DNA of 64,000 bases from Aestuariibacter sp. (GCA_017794925.1 CP051238.1:1101186-1165185); one strand, 5' to 3'; numbered from the stretch's first letter, positions 44,531 to 54,084 are shown. The notes: generated by a model not told the origin, from the letters alone. Translations and numbers: made by a program.

Positions 44531-45515
44531 GGACTGTTAGCACGTTGTTTTGCCAGAATATCGAAGTGGGAATATTGTCCAGTTTGTCTGTAAGCGCCTT
44601 TTCGTCGTCGTATTGTTTGATGACCGTCAGCAGCTTTTGCATGTTTTTCCAGGTCTCTGGCCCCCATTGTGAGGGAATACCCTGTCGATAGGCTTGAATC
44701 AGCGCAGGTTGGACAGCTTCCGGATACTTTTTCGTAAAAGAATCTATGTTCTTCCATGCTTTGTCTTCGCTATTCAGCATATGCCTGATTGTGTAGGAGC
44801 GCTGCAGGAAGGCATTTACCAGGTCGGCATGTTGATCACCCCATTCGCGTTTAAACAGCCAACCCAATACCGGCATCTCGGTTTGGATACCAAAGCTATC
44901 GAGCACGTCTTTCATGGTTAGCATGGTGGGGTAATTGTCTTTGGTGAGTATCGCAGCGTAATGCCAGAACGTGAGTACTGCATCGATGTCGCCTCGTTGC
45001 ATGAGTTGGTTTAGCATGGGCGGTGCAGCAAACTTAACCGATGTACTGGTGTCTATATCAAAATTAAACTGCCGAAGCGCATAAGCACGATAAAGAATAT
45101 AGTTTTTGTTCGCTTTGCCCCCGGCGACGCCCAATGTTTTACCAGCCAGCGCGTTGATGGCTTTATTGCTAAGGGCTGGTGAGGTAACTAACGTCCCGGC
45201 AGCAGTAGAATAAGGGTAGAAATAAAACTGACGTTGATTTATTTGTTGGCGAGCGGCCCAAAGCCAGTCACCTATGATCATGTCCACTGCTCCACCCTGG
45301 AGTGCAATGGTTAAGGCTTGTGGTGAGCCTAGCTTTACCAGTTCAAGCTGGTAGCCGAGGTCTTCAGGTTCATCTTGTTTTGCAATGTCGAGTTCCCAGT
45401 TAAGGGTGCCGTAGGTTAATACGCCAACGCGTAATACAGGAAGCTGACTGGATGCATGTGCTGTGGGTAACAGCAGCAGAACGAGAAATAATGAGATAAG
45501 AACAGCGATTCTCAT
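44523..45515 (-). CDS. ABC transporter periplasmic binding protein (SsuA/NMT1-like)
   Basis: A 330-residue exported binding protein (signal peptide through AHASS) of the SsuA/NMT1 fold: VLTYGTLNWELDIAKQ, then SPQALTIALQGGAVDMIIGDWLWA and KTLGVAGGKANKNYILYRAYA. Family members bind sulfonates, nitrate or thiamine precursors. Given its place in a PQQ alcohol oxidation locus, a substrate linked to that metabolism is possible but not shown. It is the first gene of the importer operon. Confidence 0.83.
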   Translation of the reverse strand: MRIAVLISLFLVLLLLPTAHASSQLPVLRVGVLTYGTLNWELDIAKQDEPEDLGYQLELVKLGSPQALTIALQGGAVDMIIGDWLWAARQQINQRQFYFYPYSTAAGTLVTSPALSNKAINALAGKTLGVAGGKANKNYILYRAYALRQFNFDIDTSTSVKFAAPPMLNQLMQRGDIDAVLTFWHYAAILTKDNYPTMLTMKDVLDSFGIQTEMPVLGWLFKREWGDQHADLVNAFLQRSYTIRHMLNSEDKAWKNIDSFTKKYPEAVQPALIQAYRQGIPSQWGPETWKNMQKLLTVIKQYDDEKALTDKLDNIPTSIFWQNNVLTVHE

Positions 45516-45572
45516 ACGTTCACTTCTAACCTCAAAGTAAGTGTGAAACGGCAGGTGATTCGCGAAGGCGGT

Positions 45573-45600
45573 AAAAGATCTCCGCGCGAACGCGGAGATC
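45573..45600 (-). terminator. Terminator of the aldehyde dehydrogenase gene
   Basis: A perfect 10-bp stem, GATCTCCGCG at 45577-45586 and CGCGGAGATC at 45591-45600 with a four-base loop; on the minus strand it is followed by TTTTAC. It separates the aldehyde dehydrogenase from the importer operon. Confidence 0.75.
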
Positions 45601-45628
45601 GTTACTTACGCCACTAATGGCAACGCTT

Positions 45629-47146
45629 TTAGAAAAAGCCCAGTGGGTTGATGTCGTAGCTAGTCAGCAGGTTTTTGGTTTGCTGATAGTGGTCAAGCAT
45701 CATTTTGTGGTTCTCACGACCCACCCCTGATTTCTTATAGCCACCGAACGCTGCGTGAGCTGGGTAAGCGTGGTAGCAGTTCATCCAAACACGACCCGCT
45801 TCAATACCACGGCCCATACGGTAGGCAAGGTTAGTATCGCGTGTCCATACACCTGCACCTAAGCCAAACTCAGTGTTGTTGGCAATGGCCAGTGCTTCGG
45901 CTTCGTCTTTAAAGGTAGTTACACCTACAACCGGGCCGAAGATTTCTTCCTGGAATACGCGCATGTCATTTGAACCTTTCAGCAGTGTAGGTTGTACATA
46001 GAAACCGTTGCTGAAACCTTCTACATTGGCAGGACCGCCACCGATAAGTACTTCGGCGCCTTCTTTCTTACCAAGCTCAAGGTAGCCCAGGATTTTTTCG
46101 TACTGTTGCGCCGATGCTTGCGCACCAACCTGAGTATCGGTATCCAGTGGGTTACCACGTTTGATTTGTTGAGTACGTGCGATAACCAGAGAAATAAAGT
46201 CATCGTACATATCTTCCTGGATCAGGGCACGTGAAGGACAAGTACATACTTCACCCTGGTTGAAGAACGCCAGAACGGTACCTTCAACACACTTGCTCAG
46301 GAACTCGTCTTCGTGCTTCATCACGTCGCTGAAGTAGATGTTTGGCGACTTACCGCCCAGTTCCACAGTAGAAGGAATAATGTTGTCTGCTGCACATTTT
46401 AAGATGTGGGCACCTACTGGCGTAGAACCGGTAAATGCGATCTTAGCAATACGCTTGCTGGTTGCCAGCGCTTCACCCGCTTCTCTACCGAAGCCGTTTA
46501 CCACGTTCAGTACGCCCGGTGGCAGCAGGTCACCAATGATTTCCATTAGAACCAGGATAGACGCAGGCGTCTGCTCAGCTGGCTTCAGTACGATACAGTT
46601 ACCCGCAGCCAGCGCTGGCGCCAGTTTCCACGCCGCCATCAGCAGTGGGAAGTTCCATGGAATGATTTGGCCAACAACACCTAAAGGCTCGTGGAAGTGA
46701 TACGCGATAGTGTTTTGATCGATTTCACTGATACCACCTTCCTGAGCACGGATACAACCGGCGAAATAACGGAAGTGATCAGCCGCCAAAGGAATATCCG
46801 CGTTCAGTGTTTCACGAACCGCTTTACCGTTATCCCAGGTTTCGGCTACAGCCAGCGCTTCCAGGTTCGCTTCAATACGATCGGCTATTTTTAAGATTAA
46901 GTTAGAGCGTTCAGTAACTGAGGTTTTGCCCCAGGCTGCTTTGGCTTTGTGAGCAGCGTCCAGCGCCAACTCGATATCTTCTGCCGTAGAGCGAGGGATT
47001 TCACAAAATTTTTCGTTGTTAACAGGTGATACGTTATCGAAATACTGACCTTTAACGGGAGCAACCCACTCGCCGCCAATGTAGTTTTCGTACCGTGATT
47101 TAAATGAGACGACAGAATTTTCTGTTCCAGGTGCTGCATAGATCAT
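45629..47146 (-). CDS. exaC: NAD-dependent aldehyde dehydrogenase (ExaC-like)
   Basis: A 505-residue cytoplasmic aldehyde dehydrogenase. ATG at 47146 (GGAG eight bases upstream) is preferred to the TTG at 47167. The catalytic Glu lies in VELGGKSPN and the catalytic Cys in [13 protein letters not shown]; the NAD-binding FTGSTPVG motif is present. Sequence and length match ExaC/AldB-type enzymes that oxidise acetaldehyde or glycolaldehyde made by the PQQ dehydrogenase. It is flanked by the importer operon and the porin, all on the same strand. Confidence 0.9.
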   Translation of the reverse strand: MIYAAPGTENSVVSFKSRYENYIGGEWVAPVKGQYFDNVSPVNNEKFCEIPRSTAEDIELALDAAHKAKAAWGKTSVTERSNLILKIADRIEANLEALAVAETWDNGKAVRETLNADIPLAADHFRYFAGCIRAQEGGISEIDQNTIAYHFHEPLGVVGQIIPWNFPLLMAAWKLAPALAAGNCIVLKPAEQTPASILVLMEIIGDLLPPGVLNVVNGFGREAGEALATSKRIAKIAFTGSTPVGAHILKCAADNIIPSTVELGGKSPNIYFSDVMKHEDEFLSKCVEGTVLAFFNQGEVCTCPSRALIQEDMYDDFISLVIARTQQIKRGNPLDTDTQVGAQASAQQYEKILGYLELGKKEGAEVLIGGGPANVEGFSNGFYVQPTLLKGSNDMRVFQEEIFGPVVGVTTFKDEAEALAIANNTEFGLGAGVWTRDTNLAYRMGRGIEAGRVWMNCYHAYPAHAAFGGYKKSGVGRENHKMMLDHYQQTKNLLTSYDINPLGFF

Positions 47147-47199
47147 GTTGCTTACTCCGGTAATCAATTATAAAAGCGTTGCCAGATTGTCGATTGCGC

Positions 47200-47219
47200 G
47201 GGAGGCGCTGTTGCCTCCC
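47200..47219 (-). terminator. Hairpin between porin and aldehyde dehydrogenase genes
   Basis: GGGAGGC (47200-47206) and GCCTCCC (47213-47219) form a stable stem without a clear T-run, so it may stall or stabilise the porin transcript end rather than terminate fully. Confidence 0.45.
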
Positions 47220-47272
47220 ACAACGGCATCGACGGCCGTAATACAAAGCTGCTTTCTGGCAATCAAGCAGCC

Positions 47273-48433
47273 TTAAAAATTAACAATGGCACCTACTGCC
47301 AGGGTGTCTGATTCTTCTGCACCCAAAATGCCGCTGAACTCGCTGGTTGAGTATTCAATTGCGAAAGTGACGTTGCTGTTGTACGAATGGAACCAAGCGG
47401 CCTGCATGCCTTCGTGACCAATGTAATCAGCATTTTCAATTTCGTTTTCGCCGTAAGACAGGACAAAGCGGTTTGCGTCAAGCTTATAAGACGCTTGTAA
47501 CAGATAACCCTGACTGTCTAACTCGTTATAATTTGTGTCATACATAGTGACCTGAGCCAGGCCTAGTGCAGCTTCTGTTGGACCCAATAAAATACCAATG
47601 CCTTCGCCGCTATAACCTGATGCATGTACTGAGAAGCCACCAAAGCCGACTTTCACGCCGTACGATGTGCCGGTTGAATCAACGTCGCCCATTGAGGATT
47701 CAGATGTTTGATTCAGGAAGCCTACCCAGGCTGTAACAGAACCACCGTCGAACTCGGTGCTGTAAGTGACTTCACCTTCGATGCGTGGCACGGATTCTTC
47801 GCGGTCGGCATCGCCGTTCACTGGCGATGGATCAACCATCGCTACTGCGACCTTCAGGCCACCGGCGAAAGTTGGAGAGGTATAACGAATTTGTGAAGCC
47901 GGGAAGGGGTAGGTGTAACCTGAGCCAATGTTACCGAACGATACGCCCTGGCCGTCTACCAGACCCAGTGTATCGTTGACGTTACCGTAACCAAGCAGTA
48001 CTTCGTCCAGGAAGATGTTGCTGCGGTTAAACAGGGTGAAATCTTTACCTAGCAGGATTTGGCCCCAGTCGGCATCTAACGTGGCATAAAACTGACGAAC
48101 GTCGATGCCTGTGCTGGTTACGCCGGTGTTGGTATCGTTAATGGTTACCCAAAACGAAGAGCGGCCACCGACTTTCATGTCGCCAACTTGTTTACTGAAG
48201 CTCATACCCAGCCAGTTTGGCAGGAAGCCCATTTTTACGCGTGACTGTTCGCGGTCGCCATTTGGACCGCCGTCAACAGAAGAATTAACGTAAAATGTAT
48301 TAAAGGACGCGTCTACCGACACGGTTGCTACCTCTGCATCGTCATAAATGGTCACTGCACCATTCGCTGAAGCCGCTGCAAGAGTAAGACAGGCAATGGA
48401 TAGTGGTTTATACGCAAATTTCATGTTTTTCAT
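47273..48433 (-). CDS. Outer-membrane porin
   Basis: A 386-residue general-type Gram-negative porin: signal peptide cleaved after ASANGA, beta-strand pattern throughout (FYATLDADWGQILLGKDFTLFNRS), and terminal Phe in VGAIVNF. It is expected as a trimeric 16-strand channel. Its promoter shares the TGAGTATTGTT element with the alcohol dehydrogenase promoter and it lies upstream of the aldehyde dehydrogenase, so it may admit alcohol substrates; this is inference. GAGGGTTACAC precedes ATG. Confidence 0.88.
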   Translation of the reverse strand: MKNMKFAYKPLSIACLTLAAASANGAVTIYDDAEVATVSVDASFNTFYVNSSVDGGPNGDREQSRVKMGFLPNWLGMSFSKQVGDMKVGGRSSFWVTINDTNTGVTSTGIDVRQFYATLDADWGQILLGKDFTLFNRSNIFLDEVLLGYGNVNDTLGLVDGQGVSFGNIGSGYTYPFPASQIRYTSPTFAGGLKVAVAMVDPSPVNGDADREESVPRIEGEVTYSTEFDGGSVTAWVGFLNQTSESSMGDVDSTGTSYGVKVGFGGFSVHASGYSGEGIGILLGPTEAALGLAQVTMYDTNYNELDSQGYLLQASYKLDANRFVLSYGENEIENADYIGHEGMQAAWFHSYNSNVTFAIEYSTSEFSGILGAEESDTLAVGAIVNF

Positions 48434-48847
48434 GTGTAACCCTCATTATATTTTTTTAAATTTTGCGCGGAGTAACACTTTTTTCTATCCCACTGTCACT
48501 CTCATCAAACGGTAGCGATTCGTTGCCGCCACTCTTTGGAATGAGTATTGTTTAGGCGGGGAAAATTGAGTACTCCACAAAGGAGCCTTTTGCGTCACAC
48601 TTTAGTCGCCGATGAATGCTGGCCGAAAGGACTACTACCAAAGTGCTGGTTAAAACGGTGAGTTTTTACCTAACTGTAAAGTGCTATTCTGAGCGCCCGT
48701 AAAGTCCTAAGAATGGCACTGGCTTTTGCTGAGTTTGTTAACATAAAATGGTGACATTGCCAGAATCGGCTATGCCGGTTCATGAGTGTTGATTGATGTG
48801 TGCAGGACACCTGTACAGACCAATTCACATTTATAAATAGGTCTGTT
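48434..48847. promoter_or_regulatory. Divergent region between porin and NDH-2 genes
   Basis: This 414-bp gap has no convincing gene. TGAGTATTGTT at 48542-48552 (109 bp upstream of the porin start, complement TACTCAT on the porin strand) and TGAGTACTC from 48567 form two TACTCA-type boxes 25 bp apart. The rest is unremarkable. Confidence 0.45.
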
Positions 48848-50140
48848 ATGAAAAAAATCGTTGTGGTTGGAGGCGGAGCGGGCGGTCTTGAGCTTGTTAC
48901 CCGTCTAAGTAAAACCCTCGGCAAGAAAAAACTCGCAGAGGTTATCCTCGTGGATCGCAGTCGCACTCACGTGTGGAAGCCGCTGTTACACGAAGTCGCA
49001 GCAGGTATTATCAACAAAGCCTCTGACGGCGTGGACTATCGCATGCATGCGGCCCAGCACCATTACCAGTTTCAATTGGGCAATATGAGCCATATAGACC
49101 GGGATAATCAAAGTATTTACCTGGATCCTCTGTACGATGATGATGGCGAAGAAATCCTACCCGAGCGCACCGTCGAGTATGACTATCTGGTACTGGCGTT
49201 TGGCAGTGTCACAAATGATTTTGGTACGCTGGGCGTGGCAGAGCATTGCTATTGTCTGGATTCGTTGGACCAGGCTGAACGATTCCATAGAGCCCTGTTA
49301 AATCAACTGCTTAAGATAAATCAGGATGGCGTGGATAAAGATAAAATTCACGTCGCCATTGTGGGCGCTGGAGCAACTGGTACGGAACTGGCTGCGCAGC
49401 TGCACCATGTGGCAAATCTCGCTCGTGCTTATGGCATGCCAGAGATGTCGGCGGAGCGCCTGAAGGTATCGATACTTGAAGCCGGTCCGCGTATTTTACC
49501 TGCGTTACCAGAGCGAATTGCCGCGTCAGCGCGTAAAGCACTAACCAAATTAGGTATCGATGTGTTGGAAGGGACGCGTGTCGCACGGGTAGAAAAAGCC
49601 GGCTTTATTACCGCGGAGGAAAAGCTGATTGAAGCCGATTTAATGGTGTGGTCGGCGGGCGTTAAAGTGCCTGATTTTATAGCGGATTTGGGTATATTTG
49701 AGCTAAATAAGGCAAATCAGATCCTGGTGACGCCGGAACTACAAAGTACGGTGGATAGCAAAATTTTTGCCGTGGGTGATTGCTGTGGCGTGTTGCAGGA
49801 AAATGGTAAATGGGTGCCGCCGCGTGCGCAGTCAGCTCACCAGATGGCCAGCCTGGTCGCCAAAAATCTGGTCAATCTGTTTATGCATAAACCGCTGCAA
49901 ACCTATACCTACACGGACTATGGCTCACTGGTTCACTTGAGTAAGTACTCTACCGTGGGCAGCTTAATGGGCAAGTTGTCGAACAGCAGTATGTTTATTG
50001 AAGGAAGGCTCGCTAAGATGGTCTATATCTCTTTGTATAACATGCACTTATTTGCTGTTCATGGGTGGTTGAAAGGCGCGTTGATTCTGCTTACCCGCAA
50101 GGTCAGTAACCTGGTAAGCCCACGTCTTAAACTCCACTAA
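48848..50140 (+). CDS. ndh: Type II NADH dehydrogenase (NDH-2)
   Basis: A 430-residue membrane-associated flavoprotein. FAD site GGGAGGLELVTRL at the N-terminus, NADH site GAGATGTELAAQL near residue 180, FAVGDCCGV near 310, and an amphipathic hydrophobic C-terminus for membrane attachment. ATG at 48848 is chosen over 48800 because the Rossmann fold begins there. NDH-2 passes electrons from NADH to ubiquinone without pumping protons; next to the alcohol/aldehyde oxidation genes it could recycle NADH made by the aldehyde dehydrogenase. Confidence 0.9.
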   Translation: MKKIVVVGGGAGGLELVTRLSKTLGKKKLAEVILVDRSRTHVWKPLLHEVAAGIINKASDGVDYRMHAAQHHYQFQLGNMSHIDRDNQSIYLDPLYDDDGEEILPERTVEYDYLVLAFGSVTNDFGTLGVAEHCYCLDSLDQAERFHRALLNQLLKINQDGVDKDKIHVAIVGAGATGTELAAQLHHVANLARAYGMPEMSAERLKVSILEAGPRILPALPERIAASARKALTKLGIDVLEGTRVARVEKAGFITAEEKLIEADLMVWSAGVKVPDFIADLGIFELNKANQILVTPELQSTVDSKIFAVGDCCGVLQENGKWVPPRAQSAHQMASLVAKNLVNLFMHKPLQTYTYTDYGSLVHLSKYSTVGSLMGKLSNSSMFIEGRLAKMVYISLYNMHLFAVHGWLKGALILLTRKVSNLVSPRLKLH

Positions 50141-50146
50141 AATAAA

Positions 50147-50168
50147 AGGCCCGGCGTATGCCGGGCCT
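50147..50168. terminator. Bidirectional terminator between NDH-2 and amidohydrolase genes
   Basis: AGGCCCGGC (50147-50155) pairs with GCCGGGCCT (50160-50168) around a four-base loop. On the minus strand it is followed by TTTTATTTTA, a good T-run for the amidohydrolase gene; the plus side has a weaker run for ndh. Confidence 0.8.
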
Positions 50169-50177
50169 GCTTGATTT

Positions 50178-51536
50178 CTAGCCTGCTATCAATGCACTGG
50201 CGGCTGCTTTATGGCGCGAAATAAGGTCGGGTAAATCCAGGCCGTTAATTTGTCCATCGGTCACGCGCCATTCACCGTTTACCATGACATGTTCTGCCCG
50301 CTCAGCCCCACATAACAGCAAGGCTGCGATAGGATCATGTGACCCGCTAAAGCGCAATTCATTCAGTCGGAAACAGGCTAAATCCGCGGCTTTGCCTACT
50401 GCGATTTGGCCAATATCATCACGGCCTAACACACTTGCAGATCCGGCTGTTGCCCAACCGAGCACCTTTTCAGGGGTAATAGCCTGTGCGCCATATTTTA
50501 AACGCTGTAAATACAATGCCTGACGGGCTTCGTACATCAGGTTTGAGGCATCATTCGATGCTGAGCCATCTACGCCCAAGCCAATAGGCGCGCCCGCTTC
50601 AATAAGATCTAATGTAGGGCATATCCCTGAAGCCAAACGCATATTCGATACAGGGCAATGACAAATGCCAGTACCGGCTTCACCTAAACGGCGAATCTCG
50701 TCGTCATTAAAGTGAATGCCATGTGCTAACCAGGTACGGTCGCTTAACCAGCCTACGCTTTCCAGATAATCTACCGTGCGCATACCAAACATCTTCAGGC
50801 AAAACGCTTCTTCGTCGAGGGTTTCAGCCAAATGAGTATGCAAGCGAACGTCCTGTGCTTCGGCCATCTCAGCGCTTTGCTGCATGATTTCCCGTGTAAC
50901 GGAGAACGGTGAACACGGTGCTAGAGCGATTTGGATTTGCGCGTTCGGACCACGTTGGTGATATTGCTTAATCAGTCGTTCGCTGTCTTTTAGAATGGCT
51001 TCGCCGGTCTGCACCGTATGCTGCGGCGGCAGGCCGCCATCGGCTTCGCCCAGACTCATTGACCCGCGGGTTAGCATAGCCCGCATACCCAGTTGCTTTA
51101 CGACATCTACCTGAATATCAATGGCGTCGTTGAGGCCCTCCGGGAACAGGTAATGATGGTCGGCCGCCGTGGTACAGCCCGATAAGAGTAACTCTGCCAT
51201 AGCGACCTGGCTGGCTAAATGGAGTGCTTCTGGCGTCAATCGAGCCCAGACCGGATACAGGGTTTGCAGCCAGGGAAATAGTGGCTGATTGACTACCGGA
51301 GCCCAGGCGCGGGTAAGGGTCTGATAAAAGTGGTGATGGGTATTAATTAGCCCGGGCAGAATAACCAGTCCTGTGGCATCAAATACCTCGTCACAGGCGG
51401 TTTGCGGCTGCTTGTTGTTGTACAGCAGGGACTCAATGACACCATCGCTGATCACTAATCCGGTAACCGGTTCGGCTGATTCAGGGATAAAAATACAAAG
51501 GGGATTTTTAATAAAAATGCGCTGAGTTGCAGGCAT
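50178..51536 (-). CDS. 8-oxoguanine deaminase-like amidohydrolase
   Basis: A 452-residue zinc amidohydrolase. The metal motif is INTHHHFYQTLTRAW, followed by HTHLAETLDEEAFC, AHGIHF and the catalytic Asp in GVDGSASNDASNLMYE. This combination (HHHFYQTLTRA and SASNDASNL) fits 8-oxoguanine deaminases described in Pseudomonas, within the group that includes guanine and chlorotriazine deaminases. It would convert 8-oxoguanine to urate plus ammonia. It ends at a terminator shared with ndh. Confidence 0.85.
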   Translation of the reverse strand: MPATQRIFIKNPLCIFIPESAEPVTGLVISDGVIESLLYNNKQPQTACDEVFDATGLVILPGLINTHHHFYQTLTRAWAPVVNQPLFPWLQTLYPVWARLTPEALHLASQVAMAELLLSGCTTAADHHYLFPEGLNDAIDIQVDVVKQLGMRAMLTRGSMSLGEADGGLPPQHTVQTGEAILKDSERLIKQYHQRGPNAQIQIALAPCSPFSVTREIMQQSAEMAEAQDVRLHTHLAETLDEEAFCLKMFGMRTVDYLESVGWLSDRTWLAHGIHFNDDEIRRLGEAGTGICHCPVSNMRLASGICPTLDLIEAGAPIGLGVDGSASNDASNLMYEARQALYLQRLKYGAQAITPEKVLGWATAGSASVLGRDDIGQIAVGKAADLACFRLNELRFSGSHDPIAALLLCGAERAEHVMVNGEWRVTDGQINGLDLPDLISRHKAAASALIAG

Positions 51537-51870
51537 AACGAATCTCCATTCAATGTTGAGGTATGCCAGCTCAGTTATGCCCTGTCTGCTGATCCAGGGG
51601 AGTGTTTACTACTCAACGATAGTTTACTTGAATGGGCTACAAATAAAACCCTGAATAAGGAGTTTTTGCGCGTTAATTTATTGTAATTTTTTTAACAAAT
51701 TGGCGGTCAAATGACCATGATCACGATGTGTGGTTGGGGGGATTTTTATTTAAAAATACGCGAGGCAAGCGACGTCTTTGTAACATCTATTTAGCAAGTG
51801 TATTTCACTTTATTAAATCGCAATTCAGGTAGAAAATAAGTATTCGATACCAAAGTACTAGGAAGTGAAA
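51537..51870. promoter_or_regulatory. Divergent region between amidohydrolase and VOC genes
   Basis: 334 bp, A/T-rich in its right half, without a convincing gene. GTTTACTACTCAACG near 51606-51620 contains a TACTCA box like those in the porin and dehydrogenase promoters. AGGAAGTGAAA ahead of the VOC start is its ribosome site. Confidence 0.35.
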
Positions 51871-52218
51871 ATGGTAGTGACAGACATAAAAGCATTTGTG
51901 CCTTGTAAAGATTACGACGTATCACAAGCTTTCTATCAAGAAATAGGATTTTCTCTGGCCTATGTCTCCGATGATCTCACCCTTTGTGAAAACGGCGAGT
52001 GTGCGTTTTTCCTGCAGCGTTTCTACCAGCAAGATTTGGCGAATAACTTTATGCTGCAAATTTGTGTGGAAGACATTGATACGACTTTTCAGCGCTGCAA
52101 TACCAGTACTAATAAGACAAAGATCACACCCGTACAGCAGGCGTCATGGGGTAAGGTTTTTTATGTATGGGGGCCAAGCAACGAATTGCTGCATATTACT
52201 GAACTAAACGCATTGTAG
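51871..52218 (+). CDS. VOC superfamily (glyoxalase/bleomycin-resistance fold) protein
   Basis: A 115-residue single-unit vicinal-oxygen-chelate protein: KAFVPCKDYDVSQAFYQEIGFSLAYVSDDLTL, FFLQRFYQQD and the closing FYVWGPSNELLHITEL. ATG at 51871 is preferred over GTG at 51865 since AGGA lies eight bases ahead. The family covers metal enzymes and drug-binding proteins; the metal-binding residues are not all evident, so function is open. Confidence 0.75.
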   Translation: MVVTDIKAFVPCKDYDVSQAFYQEIGFSLAYVSDDLTLCENGECAFFLQRFYQQDLANNFMLQICVEDIDTTFQRCNTSTNKTKITPVQQASWGKVFYVWGPSNELLHITELNAL

Positions 52219-52228
52219 TGGGCAACAA

Positions 52229-52252
52229 AAAGCCGGATTCAAATCCGGCTTT
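52229..52252. terminator. Bidirectional terminator between VOC and yceI
   Basis: AAAGCCGGATT (52229-52239) and AATCCGGCTTT (52242-52252) make an 11-bp stem with A/T runs on both sides (CAAAAAG and CTTTCTTTAAAA), serving both convergent genes. Confidence 0.85.
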
Positions 52253-52279
52253 CTTTAAAATGCTGTCAGACAGGTAAAA

Positions 52280-52849
52280 TTACTGCTTAATACCTTCTAC
52301 GTGCAGTGAAATTTCCACGTGTGTCGATGCGGGACCCAGGTTGTAGTCAATGCCGTAGTCTTTCAGTGCAATAGTGGTTGTGCCTGAGAAACCCGCACGG
52401 TATCCACCCCATGGATCAGCACCTTCACCAATCTTCTGAGCATCAATAACAATGGCGTTGGTTTCACCGTGCAGAGTAAAATCACCATACACTTTCAGTT
52501 TGTTTCCACCGAGATCTTCGATTTTTGTACTTACGAACTTTGCTTCCGGGTACTTGCTGACTGCCAGAAAGTCGCCACTGCGCAAATGCTTGTCACGCTC
52601 TGCGTGGTTTGAATCGAGGCTATCCGTGTCGATAGTCACACTAATGCTCGATGCTTCTGGCTTGGCTGGGTCGTAACTAAACTTACCGCTAAAGTCGTTA
52701 AAACGACCGGTCAGCCAGGAATAGCCCAGGTGCTGGATTTTAAAGTTCACTGATGCATGTGCACCGTTGGTATCGATAACATAGTCAGCGGCATTAACGG
52801 TCAGCGACGATAATCCCAATAAAGCACCAATTACTAATTTTTTCATCAC
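52280..52849 (-). CDS. yceI: YceI family periplasmic lipocalin-like protein
   Basis: A 189-residue exported protein with the YceI pattern: DYVIDTNGAHASVNFKIQHLGYSWLTGRFNDFSG, SSISVTIDTDSLDSNHAERDKHLRSGDFLAV and the C-terminal GFSGTTTIALKDYGI. The fold is a beta-barrel that binds polyisoprenoids such as ubiquinone-8. It lies 32 bp downstream of the cytochrome b561 gene on the same strand; this b561-YceI pairing is common and suggests a shared quinone-related function. Confidence 0.9.
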   Translation of the reverse strand: MMKKLVIGALLGLSSLTVNAADYVIDTNGAHASVNFKIQHLGYSWLTGRFNDFSGKFSYDPAKPEASSISVTIDTDSLDSNHAERDKHLRSGDFLAVSKYPEAKFVSTKIEDLGGNKLKVYGDFTLHGETNAIVIDAQKIGEGADPWGGYRAGFSGTTTIALKDYGIDYNLGPASTHVEISLHVEGIKQ

Positions 52850-52881
52850 ACTCTCCTTTATTTTGAATAATTTACTAATTA

Positions 52882-53415
52882 CTAATGACGCCCCGTCATT
52901 TGCGACAAAGTGGCATCACGATTAATGAAATGATGTTTGAACGCAGCCAGGGCATGAATGACAGCCAGACCAATTAATCCAAATGCTGCATATTCATGCA
53001 CTTCACCGGCAATATCGGACTGGTCGGTGAATAACTCGCCAGCACCAGGTACCGTGAACCAGTTGAATACCTCAATACCCCTGCCGTCGGCGGTAGAGAT
53101 CAAATAACCGCTAATAAAAATGATCACGAGTAGTGCGTAAATCGCCATGTGGCCTAAACTGGAGAGCGATTGCTCCAACTTGTTACCATACCGTGCCGGA
53201 CGCTGAGTTCTGGTTCGCATCAACAATCTGCCGATGGTCACGACAGCGAGCACTAGCCCAACACTCTTATGCCAGTGCGGCGCTGTACGATACCACTCGC
53301 TGTAATAGGTCAGGTCAACCATCCAGATTCCTACAGCAAACATACCGATAACGACCAACGCAGATAACCAGTGCACTGCAATTAACCACAACGGCCAGTT
53401 TTTAGGTGAATTCAC
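52882..53415 (-). CDS. Cytochrome b561
   Basis: A 177-residue four-helix membrane diheme cytochrome of the bacterial b561 family. Heme-ligand histidines are seen in LIAVHWLSALVV, PHWHKSVGL, EVHEYAAFGLIGLAVIHALAAFKHHFI. It would shuttle electrons between quinones and a periplasmic partner, or take electrons from superoxide as in E. coli CybB-type proteins. It is probably cotranscribed with yceI, 32 bp downstream. Confidence 0.88.
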   Translation of the reverse strand: MNSPKNWPLWLIAVHWLSALVVIGMFAVGIWMVDLTYYSEWYRTAPHWHKSVGLVLAVVTIGRLLMRTRTQRPARYGNKLEQSLSSLGHMAIYALLVIIFISGYLISTADGRGIEVFNWFTVPGAGELFTDQSDIAGEVHEYAAFGLIGLAVIHALAAFKHHFINRDATLSQMTGRH

Positions 53416-53705
53416 AATAAAGTCCTTAACGATGAACAGGGGATTTGGGTTATCAAATCACTGCTATGCAATCAGATTATCTAATCGAATGCAGCAAAAA
53501 CAGTACAATAAATAGAGCTTTTCATTCTAAAAATCCGGATGAAGGGTTTGAAATTGCGCATGATTCGTCTTGAAAAATAGGCCAGTCAGGTGGTAAAACC
53601 ACCGGCAAATGCCATTTAACCAGTTTTTTTAGCCATTGGTCGGTATTCCTCTTTATTTGGGAACTGTTCAGGTTCATCTTTACTCTAAATCACATATTCG
53701 AAAAA

Positions 53706-54029
53706 ATGGATCGTCTACTAATGAAACTCTGGATGCTGTTACTCACACTTATCGCGCTGGCAGGTTTGCCCGGCTCGGGTGTGTCTGTACAGTCAGGTGT
53801 TCATGAGCAGTGGACTGCCATTGACTCGCAGTTAGTTGAAGCAGAGTACGGCGAAGTTGAAGAGGGCATCGCGTCCGACCAACAGGGCGACAGCCCGGAT
53901 GCCATTTGCCACGCTACAGAAACGCAGACCGCCTTGCTGGTTGCTGCGATTATTGATGAGTCAAATCTTCAACTTAGCGGCCAAATTAAGACCGGTTACG
54001 CAATAAGGGCTCCCCCCGTTATCAGTTAA
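53706..54029 (+). CDS. Small exported protein of unknown function
   Basis: A 107-residue protein with a signal peptide or single helix at residues 6-25 and an acidic remainder ending IRAPPVIS. A second ATG at 53721 (MKLWML) could be the start. No family is recognised; short exported proteins ending in RAPP are often encoded near metal or stress genes, but nothing here fixes a role. The CBS gene follows 55 bp later on the same strand. Confidence 0.5.
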   Translation: MDRLLMKLWMLLLTLIALAGLPGSGVSVQSGVHEQWTAIDSQLVEAEYGEVEEGIASDQQGDSPDAICHATETQTALLVAAIIDESNLQLSGQIKTGYAIRAPPVIS

Positions 54030-54084
54030 TCAATCGACCTTGCGGCGCGTGGCGCCAATATTTAAATTTATCGAGGATTAACTC

